A stretch of 64,000 nucleotides of DNA from an uncultured Christensenella sp. (GCA_910583995.1 CAJTYW010000006.1:49517-113516), one strand, 5' to 3'. Positions 34,825 to 44,282 are shown, numbered from the stretch's first letter. Translations and numbers: made by a program. Notes: generated by a model from the letters alone, not told the origin.

Positions 34825-35162
34825 TTCTTTTTTACCTCCTTAAAAAATATAAAATCGGATGAGTAATTCCCGCAACCCTTGAAGGACACTCATAAGATGC
34901 TTGCAGTTATTAAAAACTATTGTTACTACTAAATACGACTACACAAAGCAATTAACATAATTGCCTTTATGTAAAATAGTCCTGTTTACCAATAACCTTC
35001 CTTTAAAATTACTGCTTCAATAAGGCATAAAGCACACCTACCTATGCCATTTATTGATTTTACCTGCAAAGCAAACAATATCGCTTGTTTTGCAAGATTT
35101 TGACGATTTTTGCGTATGATTAAACTTTGTTTTTGGCATAATTTGCCTTTAGTAAATCATAT
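34825..35162 (-). promoter_or_regulatory. Long 5' leader of the str operon
   Basis: About 340 bases between the promoter start near 35163 and rpsL. It contains GC-richer patches (near 34865-34895 and 35030-35050) and a twice-seen stretch like TTTAC-TAAAGGCAA-ATTATG (near 34965 and 35140), which suggests structure, but I could not fold it into a known ribosomal leader class. A 33-codon ORF lies inside (separate entry). Confidence 0.45.
35038..35139 (-). CDS. Possible 33-aa basic leader ORF in the str leader
   Basis: ATG at 35139 with AAAGG about seven bases upstream opens a 33-codon frame ending in TAG at 35038. The peptide starts M-P-K-T-K-F-N-H and is Lys/Ser-rich with two Cys and one Trp. 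It begins about 25 bases after the predicted transcript start. No homology can be judged by eye; it may be chance. Confidence 0.25.
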   Translation of the reverse strand: MPKTKFNHTQKSSKSCKTSDIVCFAGKINKWHR

Positions 35163-35169
35163 ATCTGAT

Positions 35170-35198
35170 ATTCTAACAAATATAATAATAATTGTCAA
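35170..35198 (-). promoter_or_regulatory. Promoter of the str operon
   Basis: The minus strand reads TTGACA (35193-35198), 17 bases, then TAGAAT (35170-35175): a consensus -35 with a good -10. It lies about 350 bases before rpsL and after the end of the membrane-protein genes. Confidence 0.85.
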
Positions 35199-35325
35199 AC
35201 ATTTTAATCTATTTTTAATTATTGTTAGAATTTTTTTGAATTAAAAGTGTGATTAGAAAATTTTAGGCTTAAAACTCTCATGTAAACAATATAAGCCAAT
35301 CCATTTACACCTAACTTTTAAGATA

Positions 35326-36489
35326 TCAATCCGAATCGATGTATTTGTATTTGGATATATTATATCTTTTAATTATATCCTTATATTTGCTTTTGAATTT
35401 AAAGTATTTGCAGCAATAAATGCAAATTTTTATTAGTGCAAATAACATTAATGCACCGCAAGCTACTTCTCCAATCCAAACAAAGTTCATTTGGTCTGGC
35501 TTATGATTTAATTTAGTTGTAAAAATCTCTAAATTATGATTAACAAAGATTTGTACTTTTTCACCTATTAAAGACCTTGCTTTATCTTCGTCTGTAATGC
35601 GTGATAAATAGCAACCTGTGTACAATTTTTCTTCTGACACAAACTCGTAATAAACAGGATAAACTACTAAATCACCATCAACTTGTCTTTCGTAATATAC
35701 GATTGTCGCTTCTTCTTTTACAAATTCCGTACCAGAATTTATTTTGTATTCATTATTAAACTCAATAAGCTTAGTCGAACAAAATACAAGTGCGCTGGTG
35801 GAGACAATAAGCACTAAAAAGTATAGCAAAAAGCTATTTATCGGTTTTTTACTTGCAACCATTTCCACATAATCAAGCTGGTCTTCAGGCACTTTTTCAT
35901 ACCTTTTACAAATAGTAAAAAGCTTTGCCAAGCAATAAATCAAAAAGCTTAAAAATAACACTGCTGCAGGTGCAAAAATATACGATTCATTATAATCAAA
36001 CTTTTTCTCAAGCAAATGTTCTTTATGCTCGTGGTCTACATAAATAGGCAATTTTTCGCCTATTTTATTTTTTGCATAATCAAAATTTACAATATTTGCA
36101 GGATAAACTCCGCTGTAAATAGTGCCATCACTAGAGACATATTCATAATGCAATTTATAATGTGTATAGTAGTCTATAGTAACTTCTTCGTATCTTACAA
36201 AAGTTGCATTTTCCTTTTGAAAATCGGTATTAATTTTGGTCAAATATTGATTTATATCCAAAGCAAGAAATACCGAACTTGTGACACATAACACAAAAGC
36301 AATTACTGCAGACAAGGAATACGTGACTATTGCCATAGTCTTAGGATTTAGTTTTGCAAATATTTTTTTATCATTATTCTTTTTGTTTTTTGTTCTACTA
36401 TCTTTGTACGCAGTATAGCAATATCCAATAACAAAAACAATGACAACAAATAGAATAACACCTTTTAAAACTTTTACTCCCAAAGTCAT
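35326..36489 (-). CDS. Membrane protein with two copies of a DUF3592-like extracytoplasmic domain
   Basis: A 387-residue polytopic protein with about five helices (near 8-30, 52-75, 168-190, 213-235, 330-355). Two similar domains face the same side, about 90-160 and 245-315. Each has A-T-I/F-V-x-Y-x-E/R, then a tyrosine-rich strand Y-x-Y-V-S, Y-S/T-G, and ends in I-G-E-K-x-x-I-Y/F-V-x-H. This resembles DUF3592 proteins. Two downstream-to-upstream neighbours carry one copy each, so four copies lie in three adjacent genes. Function unknown. Spacing to the next gene is ten bases, an operon. Confidence 0.75.
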   Translation of the reverse strand: MTLGVKVLKGVILFVVIVFVIGYCYTAYKDSRTKNKKNNDKKIFAKLNPKTMAIVTYSLSAVIAFVLCVTSSVFLALDINQYLTKINTDFQKENATFVRYEEVTIDYYTHYKLHYEYVSSDGTIYSGVYPANIVNFDYAKNKIGEKLPIYVDHEHKEHLLEKKFDYNESYIFAPAAVLFLSFLIYCLAKLFTICKRYEKVPEDQLDYVEMVASKKPINSFLLYFLVLIVSTSALVFCSTKLIEFNNEYKINSGTEFVKEEATIVYYERQVDGDLVVYPVYYEFVSEEKLYTGCYLSRITDEDKARSLIGEKVQIFVNHNLEIFTTKLNHKPDQMNFVWIGEVACGALMLFALIKICIYCCKYFKFKSKYKDIIKRYNISKYKYIDSD

Positions 36490-36499
36490 AATTCAACAC

Positions 36500-37009
36500 C
36501 TATTCTTCCTGTACTTCTTTGCCTTTTACATTGATTTTATACCAATGGATAACATATAAAATAAGCCTTATGAAGGAATTTAAAAACAATGGCAAACAAA
36601 TAATAACAATTGCAGCTGCAAAACAAATTGGACCTATACTAGTACCTTCCGAAGTCTTTTGTACTTGCTTTTCGTGGTCAACATATATTGGCACTTTTTC
36701 ACCTAGTTTTGCTTTAGCGTCGTCTTCTGTTGATATACTAGTATCCCAAACTCCTGAGTATGTCATACCGCTATCATCGGTATATTCGTAATATGTGGTA
36801 AAAGATATATGAACGCCATCTCTGCTACGATTCATTTCATACCTGACTATTTCCGCATACTCAAGTACATAGTTACAACTTTTATCAAAAATATATCTTT
36901 GGGTTGAACCCACAAGATTTTTTATCCCTGCAAAAGCAAAGAAAAAAAATATTATTGCAAAAATCAAATGAATCATTGCCATTTTTTTAGGTATAGGTTT
37001 ATATTTCAT
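36500..37009 (-). CDS. DUF3592-like membrane protein, single domain
   Basis: A 169-residue protein with helices near 12-30 and 125-150 and one domain between them: A-E-I-V-R-Y, then Y-Y-E-Y-T-D-D-S-G, Y-S-G-V-W, and L-G-E-K-V-P-I-Y-V-D-H. It is clearly paralogous to both flanking genes. Function unknown. The shared I-Y-V-D-H end suggests a common ligand or fold rather than an enzyme; no catalytic set is visible. Confidence 0.72.
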   Translation of the reverse strand: MKYKPIPKKMAMIHLIFAIIFFFFAFAGIKNLVGSTQRYIFDKSCNYVLEYAEIVRYEMNRSRDGVHISFTTYYEYTDDSGMTYSGVWDTSISTEDDAKAKLGEKVPIYVDHEKQVQKTSEGTSIGPICFAAAIVIICLPLFLNSFIRLILYVIHWYKINVKGKEVQEE

Positions 37010-37067
37010 AGCAATCTCCGCAAATTACACTAATCTTCTAGTTAATCTTTTATTTGCTAATTAAAAT

Positions 37068-37547
37068 TTACTTTTTATGTTTGTAATAAGCCCTTAGTTT
37101 AAGTGAAAACAATAAAAATGCTACAAATGAAGGCAAAATACCAAATCCGTAAATCAAAATAGTTGTTAAATTGGTATTAATATCCGACTTTTGTATATGC
37201 AGATTATGGTCAACATAAATTGTAAACTCCGAACCAATCAAGCTTTCCACATAATCAAAATTTGATACATTTTTAACAACCACGCCCGTATACTTATATC
37301 CGTTAGGTGCAATATACTCATAATAAACATTATAATGAATATATTGATTATGCCTTTCTTCTGCTTCATATCTAACTATTGTAGCTTTTTCTTCCACATA
37401 ATCGGCATTTGTATAAATATGATATCGCACAGACAATCTAATACACATTACCGTGCAAAAAACAAAAAGTGCAAAAGTTATTATAATGATAATCAAATCA
37501 CGGATTCTTGTATCTTGATACTTTTTATTTACTTTTTCATCACTCAT
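37068..37547 (-). CDS. DUF3592-like membrane protein, single domain, after tsaD
   Basis: A 159-residue paralogue of the two genes to its left. I start it at the ATG at 37547, which overlaps the tsaD stop (TGATATG) and has AAGGA upstream; a TTG at 37556 would add three residues. Helices near 18-40 and 125-148 bracket a domain with A-T-I-V-R-Y-E-A-E, Y-Y-E-Y-I-A-P-N-G, Y-T-G-V and I-G-S-E-F-T-I-Y-V-D-H. It is coupled to tsaD by overlap. Confidence 0.72.
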   Translation of the reverse strand: MSDEKVNKKYQDTRIRDLIIIIITFALFVFCTVMCIRLSVRYHIYTNADYVEEKATIVRYEAEERHNQYIHYNVYYEYIAPNGYKYTGVVVKNVSNFDYVESLIGSEFTIYVDHNLHIQKSDINTNLTTILIYGFGILPSFVAFLLFSLKLRAYYKHKK

Positions 37548-37548
37548 A

Positions 37549-38610
37549 TCAATCAAATATCCTTACACTAGCTGAGCCGTCCAAATCAATATCCGAACAA
37601 CTTACACCACTCTCAACTAATATTCTTGTTTCACTTGCTATCATTGCAGCATTATCGGTACATAAATTTAGTGGGGGATAAATAACATTGATATTATTTT
37701 TTTCGCCTTCTTCGCTCATTTTTGCACGAAGTAGTTTATTTGCTCCTACACCGCCAGCAATCACAATAGTTTTGTAACCGTTTTTTAGCGTTGCTCTTAT
37801 GGTATTATCCACAAGCATACCAATAGCACGATTTTGAAAACTTGCTGCAACATCTGCTTTATTAAATTCTTCGTCTTTTTGTTCTTTATTATGTATATAA
37901 TTTATGACTGCCGTTTTAAGTCCGCTGTAACTGAAATTAAAATGGTCTTCGCCCTTAAAAGGTATTGGCATATCTATGTTGCACTCGCCAGCTAAAGCCA
38001 ATTTTTCAATTTCTACGCCGCCTGGATATGGTAGTCCCAAACATCTTGCAACTTTGTCAAAAGCTTCACCGCAAGCGTCGTCCACAGTTGTTCCGATAAT
38101 TTCTATTTGATTGTAGTCTTGTACTTTACAAATTGCAGTATGTCCACCACTTGCAATCAAACAAATATATGGTGGTTTTAAGTTAGGGCAAGCAATATAA
38201 TTTGCAGCAATATGTCCTTTAATATGGTTTACAGCAATAAGCGGAATGCCAAGGCTATACGCAAGACTTTTTGCATAGCTTACTCCAACAAGCAACGCAC
38301 CAAGTAGTCCCGCACCATAAGTTACTCCTATCACTTCAATATCTGAAAGAGTCATATTTGCTTTAACAAGGGCTTCCTTAACAACATTTTCCACCGCTAA
38401 GGTATGGTTTCTAGATGCAATTTCAGGCACTACTCCGCCAAATCTTCTATGAATTTCAATTTGCGATGCAACCACATTTGATAGCAATTCTTTGCCACGC
38501 ATAATAGCACAAGCAGTTTCGTCACAAGATGACTCTAACGCAAGGATAACAATATCTTTACGGTCTCTTAATTTATTAAGTTTTTCGTTCGCAAGCTCCA
38601 AATATGACAT
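37549..38610 (-). CDS. tsaD: tRNA threonylcarbamoyl transferase TsaD
   Basis: A 353-residue ASKHA-fold enzyme that transfers threonylcarbamoyl to A37 of ANN-decoding tRNAs, with TsaB and TsaE (not here). The start of the fold A-L-E-S-S-C-D-E-T is at about residue 25, the metal-binding H-I-K-G-H near 125, and G-G-V-G-A-N near 285. About 18 extra residues precede the usual N-terminus; AAGGAA before the ATG supports this start, though a downstream one is possible. Confidence 0.96.
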   Translation of the reverse strand: MSYLELANEKLNKLRDRKDIVILALESSCDETACAIMRGKELLSNVVASQIEIHRRFGGVVPEIASRNHTLAVENVVKEALVKANMTLSDIEVIGVTYGAGLLGALLVGVSYAKSLAYSLGIPLIAVNHIKGHIAANYIACPNLKPPYICLIASGGHTAICKVQDYNQIEIIGTTVDDACGEAFDKVARCLGLPYPGGVEIEKLALAGECNIDMPIPFKGEDHFNFSYSGLKTAVINYIHNKEQKDEEFNKADVAASFQNRAIGMLVDNTIRATLKNGYKTIVIAGGVGANKLLRAKMSEEGEKNNINVIYPPLNLCTDNAAMIASETRILVESGVSCSDIDLDGSASVRIFD

Positions 38611-38656
38611 TACAAATTCCTTATTATTACAAAAAAATTTAATTTAATACCGATTT

Positions 38657-39271
38657 TTAATAGGTTATTGGTTTATTATCTCTCAATGACTCGTGCATTG
38701 GATATTTGTACTTATCTTGTTCAGTAATTTCTCTTTGCACTCTGCAAGGCACACCGACTGCAATCACTCCCTTAGGAATATCTTTTGTTACTACACTACC
38801 CGCTCCGATTACACTATTATCACCAATCGTCACCCCTGCAAGTATGGTTGAGCCTGCACCTATCCAAACATTGTTACCAATTGTAATAGGTTTTGCAATT
38901 TCTATACCAGCTTTTCTTTGTTCTGCGTCCAAAGCGTGCTCTGCAGTGGTAAAACAACAATTTGGAGCGACAAAAACATTATCACCAAATGTTACTTTTG
39001 CCCCGTCTGTGATAATCATATTGTGATTAGAATAAAAATAATCCCCAACTTCAATATTATAACCGTAATCACACCAAAACGGCGGAGTAATAAAACACTC
39101 CTTACCCATTTTGCCAAGCAATGTATTTAATATCTTTGCTTGTCCTTCTCTGTCATTAGGATTAAGTTTATTGTACTCAAAACACTTATCTTTTGCTATT
39201 GCAATTGCCGCTTCAAATTCAGGATTGTAACAGCCTTGGATAAAACAATTTATAGGTACTTTTGGTTTCAT
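38657..39271 (-). CDS. Hexapeptide-repeat sugar O-acetyltransferase (Maa/LacA type)
   Basis: A 204-residue acetyl-CoA-dependent acetyltransferase with a left-handed beta-helix. Start at 39271 (M-K-P-K-V-P) is set by AAGGGGA seven bases upstream; the longer frame to 39298 adds nine residues. Visible are G-D-Y-F-Y-S-N-H, the catalytic His in T-A-E-H-A-L, and hexapeptide turns I-G-N-N-V-W-I-G-A-G and I-G-D-N-S-V-I-G-A-G-S-V-V-T. Maltose, galactoside or another sugar may be the substrate. Confidence 0.88.
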   Translation of the reverse strand: MKPKVPINCFIQGCYNPEFEAAIAIAKDKCFEYNKLNPNDREGQAKILNTLLGKMGKECFITPPFWCDYGYNIEVGDYFYSNHNMIITDGAKVTFGDNVFVAPNCCFTTAEHALDAEQRKAGIEIAKPITIGNNVWIGAGSTILAGVTIGDNSVIGAGSVVTKDIPKGVIAVGVPCRVQREITEQDKYKYPMHESLRDNKPITY

Positions 39272-39333
39272 AATAATTCCCCTTAGCGCACAAAACATTT
39301 AAAAATAATTATTTCAATATATTTTAATGGATT

Positions 39334-40431
39334 TTACGTTTTCTTTAAATATTCTTCAATGAAATCTTCAATTTCGCCGTCCATAACGGCAGCGATATTG
39401 CCTGTTTCATAATTGGTTCTGTGGTCTTTTACCATTGTATATGGACAGAAAACATAAGACCTAATTTGTGAACCCCATTCAATTTTTTTCAAATCTCCTT
39501 TAAGTTCTTGGTCTTGTTCCATTCTTTCCTGCTCTTGTCTTTCAATTAGCTTACTTTTTAGCATTTTTAAAGCTTGCTCTCTGTTTTGTATTTGGCTTCG
39601 CTCGTTTTGGCATTGTACAACTATACCTGTTGGTATATGTGTCATTCTAACCGCTGAATCTGTCTTATTTACGTGTTGTCCGCCTGCACCGCCACTGCGA
39701 TAGGTATCCACACGCACTTCGTCCATATTAATAACAATAGCATTGTCATTTTCAATCTCAGGCATTACTTCAAGTGAAGAAAAGCTTGTATGTCTGCGAC
39801 TTTGTGAGTCAAACGGACTTATTCTTACCAAACGATGCACACCTTTTTCTGCCTTAAGATAGCCATAAGCATTATCACCGGACACCATAAAAGTCACCGC
39901 TTTAATACCTGCTTCGTCCCCGTCAAGTCTATCAAGTTCTTTAACGGAAAAACCTTCTCTTTCTGCATATCTCAAATACATTCTGTATAGCATACTTGCC
40001 CAGTCTTGAGCTTCTGTACCACCTGCACCTGCATGCAAAGTCAAAATAGCATTGTTTGCATCATACTTACCTTTTAGTAATGTTTGCAATCTCAATTGCT
40101 CTATCTCGTGTGATAATCTTTTCATATCACTCAAAATATTTTCACTCTCACTATCGTCAGACATTTCCAAACACATATCAATAAGTACATCTATGTCTTC
40201 TAATCCTGACATTAAAGTATTGTATTTATTAAGTTTATTTTCTATATTTTTACATTCCTTATTAACCACTTGTGCTTTGCTCATATCATTCCAAAAGCTA
40301 GGGTCATTTTGGATTTCTTCAAGCTCGGATTTTCTTGCATTAAGCTTTTCTAAATCCAAAGCATCTCCCACACTGATTAATAATTCTTTTATTTTTTGAA
40401 GTTCTAATTTTGTCTCTTCCAGTAAAATCAT
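39334..40431 (-). CDS. prfB: Peptide chain release factor 2
   Basis: A 365-residue release factor reading UAA and UGA. The tripeptide anticodon S-P-F (in R-I-S-P-F-D) is near 205, and the catalytic G-G-Q with R-S-G-G-A-G-G-Q-H-V-N near 245. The gene is one continuous frame: where many bacteria have the programmed frameshift after codon 25, this sequence reads straight through (G-D-A-L-D-L), so this self-regulation is absent. AAAGGA precedes the ATG. Confidence 0.96.
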   Translation of the reverse strand: MILLEETKLELQKIKELLISVGDALDLEKLNARKSELEEIQNDPSFWNDMSKAQVVNKECKNIENKLNKYNTLMSGLEDIDVLIDMCLEMSDDSESENILSDMKRLSHEIEQLRLQTLLKGKYDANNAILTLHAGAGGTEAQDWASMLYRMYLRYAEREGFSVKELDRLDGDEAGIKAVTFMVSGDNAYGYLKAEKGVHRLVRISPFDSQSRRHTSFSSLEVMPEIENDNAIVINMDEVRVDTYRSGGAGGQHVNKTDSAVRMTHIPTGIVVQCQNERSQIQNREQALKMLKSKLIERQEQERMEQDQELKGDLKKIEWGSQIRSYVFCPYTMVKDHRTNYETGNIAAVMDGEIEDFIEEYLKKT

Positions 40432-40490
40432 AATTATTTCCTTTTAGTTTTTCTTATTTTTTATAATTGCTTACAATTCTTTATTAATCT

Positions 40491-40501
40491 CGATTTTTGA
40501 C
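40491..40501 (+). repeat. Intergenic 11-mer CGATTTTTGAC, copy 2
   Basis: Exact copy in the secA-prfB gap, about 60 bases before the prfB start on the opposite strand. Confidence 0.5.
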
Positions 40502-40557
40502 TATTTATTTTTAAAATCAAACAAATTTTTTAAATAAATCCACAAAACTAAAACTCG

Positions 40558-43227
40558 CTATTTACCGCAACATTGCTTGTATTTTTTACCTGAACCACAA
40601 GGGCATTGGTCGTTTCTTCCAACCTTTTTATCTTTGTTTACAACAGTGGAATTTTGGTTTGTTGAAGTTTCCTTTGCAACTTGTTCTCTAATTGGTTTGT
40701 TAGTAGTTACTAACATTTTACAAAGTATAGTTACAGTATCACGATTGATTGCATCAATCATTTCATCAAACATATCAATCGCGTTGTTTTTGTATGCAAT
40801 AACAGGGTCTTTTTGACCGTAAGCCATAAGTCCTATTCCCTTTCTCAATCTGTGCAAATTATCAATATGGTCCATCCATTTCATATCAACATTTCTAAGC
40901 AAAACATCTCTTTCTACCTCTTGATAATCCCGACCTATTTCTTTTGCTGCAGCGACTTTAGCATCATATTGCTTGAAAACTTCGTCCAAAATAGCATCTC
41001 TTATCTTTACAGGGTTATACACACTGCACAACTCTTCAGTTATGATATTTGTGCCATCTGCAAGTACTCTTTGCTCCAAAGCGTTATTAAATCCTTCATA
41101 ATCCCAAGACATATAGCCAACTGACATATCAATATAATTGTTACAAATGATTTCTACTTGCTCGATAATCATTTTTTCTATTTGATTAGACATATCAAGT
41201 CCGTTAAGAACTTTGTTTCTTTGTTCGTAAATCAAATTTCTTTGTACATTCATAACATCGTCGTATGCAAGTACGCTTTTACGAATACTAAAGTCTCTGC
41301 CTTCAATTCTTGCTTGAGCGTGTTCGATTTGTTTTGTCAAAAGGGTAAGTTCAATCGCTTGTCCTTCTTCAAAACTAAACTTATTTGCAATATTTTGCAT
41401 AGTTTCGCCGCCAAAGACTCTTAGCATATCATCTTCCATACTTAGATAGAATACACTTGAACCAGGGTCGCCTTGTCTACCACTTCTACCACGCAACTGA
41501 TCATCTATACGCCTGCTGTCATTACGGCAAGTACCAACTATTCTAAGTCCGCCTAAAGCTTTAACTTCTTCCTTTTCCTTGTCAGTTATTTGCTTAAATT
41601 GATTGTATAGTGATTGGAACTCTTCCCTTGCTTTCAAAATTTCAGGGTCTGTGATTATAGCATAAGAAGTTGCTTCTGCAATCATCTCTTCGCTATAGCC
41701 ATTTTTTTCCATTCTTTCTTTTGCCATATATTCGGCGTTACCACCAAGCATAATATCTGTACCACGACCTGCCATATTTGTAGCAATGGTTACAGCACCT
41801 ACTTTACCTGCTTGAGCAATAATTTCCGCTTCACTCTTATGGTTTTTAGCATTAAGTACATTATGGCTTATTTTACGCGCCTTCAAAATTTTTGATAATG
41901 CTTCTGAGTCTTCGACATTAGATGTACCAACAAGAATCGGTTGTCCTGTCTTATGATGCTCTTCAATATCTTTTATCAAAGCGTCCATTTTACCTTTTTT
42001 AGTTGTGTATAACTTGTCATTTTCGTCGATTCTTAAAATAGGCTTATTAGTTGGAAGAACTACAACGTCCAAATTGTAAATATCATTAAACTCTTTTTCT
42101 TCTGTTTTTGCAGTACCTGTCATACCAGACAATTTTTTGTACAATCTAAAGAAATTTTGGAAAGTGATTGTTGCCAAAGTTTTAGATTCTGCTTTGATTG
42201 CAACTTTTTCTTTAGCTTCAATTGCTTGATGCAAGCCTTCGCTATATCTTCTGCCTTCCATCAATCTTCCTGTAAACTCGTCAACTATAACAACTTCGCC
42301 ATCTTTTACTACATAGTCAACATCGCGTTTCATAATTACATTTGCACGCAAAGCATTGTTTACATAGTGTGCCAAGTCTTGGTTTTCAATATCTGCATAG
42401 TTTTCCAAATTAAAATATCTCTCCGCTTTGCTAACGCCATCGTCAGACAAACGAACAGTTTTTTCTTTTTCTTCAACAATGTAATCGTCTTCGCTCAAAG
42501 ATTTAGCAAAAGAATCTGCTTTTTTGTAAGTATCGCTAGATTTTTCACCCATACCACTAATAATTAATGGAGTTCTTGCCTCGTCAATCAAAATACTATC
42601 TACTTCGTCGACAATTGCAAAACTCAACTTTCTTTGCATTTTTTGCTTTATGTCAACAATCATATTGTCACGCAAATAATCAAAGCCTAGCTCATTATTA
42701 GTTGCATAAATAATGTCAGAATTATATGCTTGTTGTTTAGCTTCGTTGCTCATTTGTGGCACAACAACGCCAACAGTAAGTCCTAAATATTTATAAACTT
42801 TTCCCATCCACTCGGCGTCACGCTTTGCAAGGTAATCATTGACAGTTACAATGTGCATACCTTCGCCTGTCAAAGCATTTAAATATGCAGGCAAAGTCGC
42901 AACCAAAGTTTTACCTTCACCTGTTGCCATTTGTGCAATACGACCTTGGTGCAATGCAATACCACCCATAAGTTGTACGTGAAAGTGTCTTAATCCAAGC
43001 ACCCTGTCACTTGCTTCACGAACGGTAGCAAAAGCTTCCACTAAAATATCATCTAATGTCTCGCCGCTTGAAAGTCTATCTTTAAACTCAGTTGTTTTAG
43101 CTTTTAATTCATCTTCACTAAGCGATTTAAACTCATCTGCCAAAGCTTCAATCTCAGTAGCCTTTTTATCTAGTTTAGCAATTTCCCTATCATTAGCTTT
43201 TGGAAATAGTTTAGAAAATAATCCCAT
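40558..43227 (-). CDS. secA: Preprotein translocase ATPase SecA
   Basis: An 889-residue motor that drives Sec export through SecYEG. Start at 43227 (M-G-L-F-S-K-L-F) gives the normal SecA N-terminus; a TTG at 43263 would add 12 residues that overlap a leader hairpin. Walker A region M-A-T-G-E-G-K-T-L is near residue 100, D-E-V-D-S-I-L-I-D-E-A-R-T near 205, and the C-terminal zinc site C-P-C-G-S-G-K-K-Y-K-Q-C-C, which binds SecB or ribosomes, is intact. Confidence 0.97.
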   Translation of the reverse strand: MGLFSKLFPKANDREIAKLDKKATEIEALADEFKSLSEDELKAKTTEFKDRLSSGETLDDILVEAFATVREASDRVLGLRHFHVQLMGGIALHQGRIAQMATGEGKTLVATLPAYLNALTGEGMHIVTVNDYLAKRDAEWMGKVYKYLGLTVGVVVPQMSNEAKQQAYNSDIIYATNNELGFDYLRDNMIVDIKQKMQRKLSFAIVDEVDSILIDEARTPLIISGMGEKSSDTYKKADSFAKSLSEDDYIVEEKEKTVRLSDDGVSKAERYFNLENYADIENQDLAHYVNNALRANVIMKRDVDYVVKDGEVVIVDEFTGRLMEGRRYSEGLHQAIEAKEKVAIKAESKTLATITFQNFFRLYKKLSGMTGTAKTEEKEFNDIYNLDVVVLPTNKPILRIDENDKLYTTKKGKMDALIKDIEEHHKTGQPILVGTSNVEDSEALSKILKARKISHNVLNAKNHKSEAEIIAQAGKVGAVTIATNMAGRGTDIMLGGNAEYMAKERMEKNGYSEEMIAEATSYAIITDPEILKAREEFQSLYNQFKQITDKEKEEVKALGGLRIVGTCRNDSRRIDDQLRGRSGRQGDPGSSVFYLSMEDDMLRVFGGETMQNIANKFSFEEGQAIELTLLTKQIEHAQARIEGRDFSIRKSVLAYDDVMNVQRNLIYEQRNKVLNGLDMSNQIEKMIIEQVEIICNNYIDMSVGYMSWDYEGFNNALEQRVLADGTNIITEELCSVYNPVKIRDAILDEVFKQYDAKVAAAKEIGRDYQEVERDVLLRNVDMKWMDHIDNLHRLRKGIGLMAYGQKDPVIAYKNNAIDMFDEMIDAINRDTVTILCKMLVTTNKPIREQVAKETSTNQNSTVVNKDKKVGRNDQCPCGSGKKYKQCCGK

Positions 43228-43241
43228 CTCTATATCTCTTT

Positions 43242-43280
43242 TTAATGTTGTTGGATTTAGCAAAAAGCTAGCAACATTAA
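43242..43280 (-). promoter_or_regulatory. Hairpin directly upstream of secA
   Basis: On the minus strand TTAATGTTG pairs with CAACATTAA around a 21-base loop that itself can form TAGC/GCTA. It ends about 15 bases before the secA ATG and the ribosome site between is weak (AGAG). Position suggests mRNA-level control of secA translation; not proven. Confidence 0.4.
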
Positions 43281-43390
43281 CATTATTTTTTATAAAATCA
43301 AAAATAACTATACTTTTTTATTGTACACCAAAATTTGGAATATGTCAATTATCATATAATTATAACATTATAAACATTAAAAATATTTTT

Positions 43391-43449
43391 ATAAAAAATA
43401 TGTAATCTGACAAATTATGAAAAATTTCACTTTTTTTCAGATTACATAT
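43391..43449 (-). terminator. Terminator after comF, overlapping its stop codon
   Basis: On the minus strand ATATGTAATCTGA (from 43449) pairs with TCAGATTACATAT across a 26-base loop with an inner TGAAA/TTTCA stem, followed by six T. The 13-bp stem begins in the last base of the comF stop codon. Confidence 0.88.
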
Positions 43450-44264
43450 TACTCAACACTCACAAGTTCAAAGTTAGTCAAATCTTTATCATTTTCTGTT
43501 GGGACTTTGTATACAGGGCTTGCAATTACCAGTCCGTAAACAGCTACTGCTCCTGCTATTTTTAGTCTTCTTGAGACTTCACTTAAAGTGCTACCCGTTG
43601 TCAGAATATCATCAACTACCAACACTTTTTTACCTTTAACAGCCGCTCTATCAACAATTTCGTATGCCCCGATAACATTATTTCGTCTTTCTCTTAAACT
43701 TAGTTTTGCTTGCTGTTTATTGTCTTTTACTTTAATAATTGCATCTTTGTTTACAGGCAAATTAAGTTTTAAAGCAAGTGACTTTGCAAGAAGGTAAGAC
43801 TGGTTAAATCCTCTTTCTTTTTCTCTCTTATACGAAATCGGAACTGGGATAATAACTTGAGCATCTAAATCATTTTGCATATAAGTATCATACATCATTT
43901 CTGCAAAATACTTTGCTATCCAACGATTATTCCTAAACTTGAAATTCAAAATCAGTCTTTGTGCATCACCTTGATATTTCAAACTGCTACGGGCAAAGTC
44001 AAAGCCTTTGGTATGATTTTGGCACTCTAAACAATAGCAAGCTTCGTTATCTAAGGGCGAGCCGCACTTTACACAAATCCTTCCATTGTTAAAGGGAAAA
44101 GTTTTTAAACACTCTTCACACATACAATATTTACTGCCGGTAGGTATTTCTTCTTCGCACACTATACATCTTAGGTTGTCCGGATAAATTGCATCCGCAA
44201 GTATAATCTTAATCCTATCAAACAGCACGATTAACTTTTCCTTTATCTTACCCATTTTTATCAT
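43449..44264 (-). CDS. comF: ComF family phosphoribosyltransferase-like protein, copy 1
   Basis: A 271-residue ComF-type protein (or 268 from the ATG at 44255). An N-terminal zinc-finger part has C-I-V-C-E-E-E, C-M-C-E-E-C, C-V-K-C and C-Y-C-L-E-C pairs (about 33-82). The C-terminal PRTase domain has the PRPP loop V-D-D-I-L-T-T-G-S-T-L-S near 225. ComF family members support uptake of single-stranded DNA in competence. It is the second of a tandem pair and closes the recD2-comF-comF operon. No good Shine-Dalgarno is seen. Confidence 0.9.
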   Translation of the reverse strand: MIKMGKIKEKLIVLFDRIKIILADAIYPDNLRCIVCEEEIPTGSKYCMCEECLKTFPFNNGRICVKCGSPLDNEACYCLECQNHTKGFDFARSSLKYQGDAQRLILNFKFRNNRWIAKYFAEMMYDTYMQNDLDAQVIIPVPISYKREKERGFNQSYLLAKSLALKLNLPVNKDAIIKVKDNKQQAKLSLRERRNNVIGAYEIVDRAAVKGKKVLVVDDILTTGSTLSEVSRRLKIAGAVAVYGLVIASPVYKVPTENDKDLTNFELVSVE

Positions 44265-44271
44265 TTACACC

Positions 44272-44282
44272 CGATTTTTGAC
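44272..44282 (+). repeat. Intergenic 11-mer CGATTTTTGAC, copy 3
   Basis: Exact copy in the gap between the two comF genes, only eight bases before the ATG at 44264 on the opposite strand. Confidence 0.5.
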
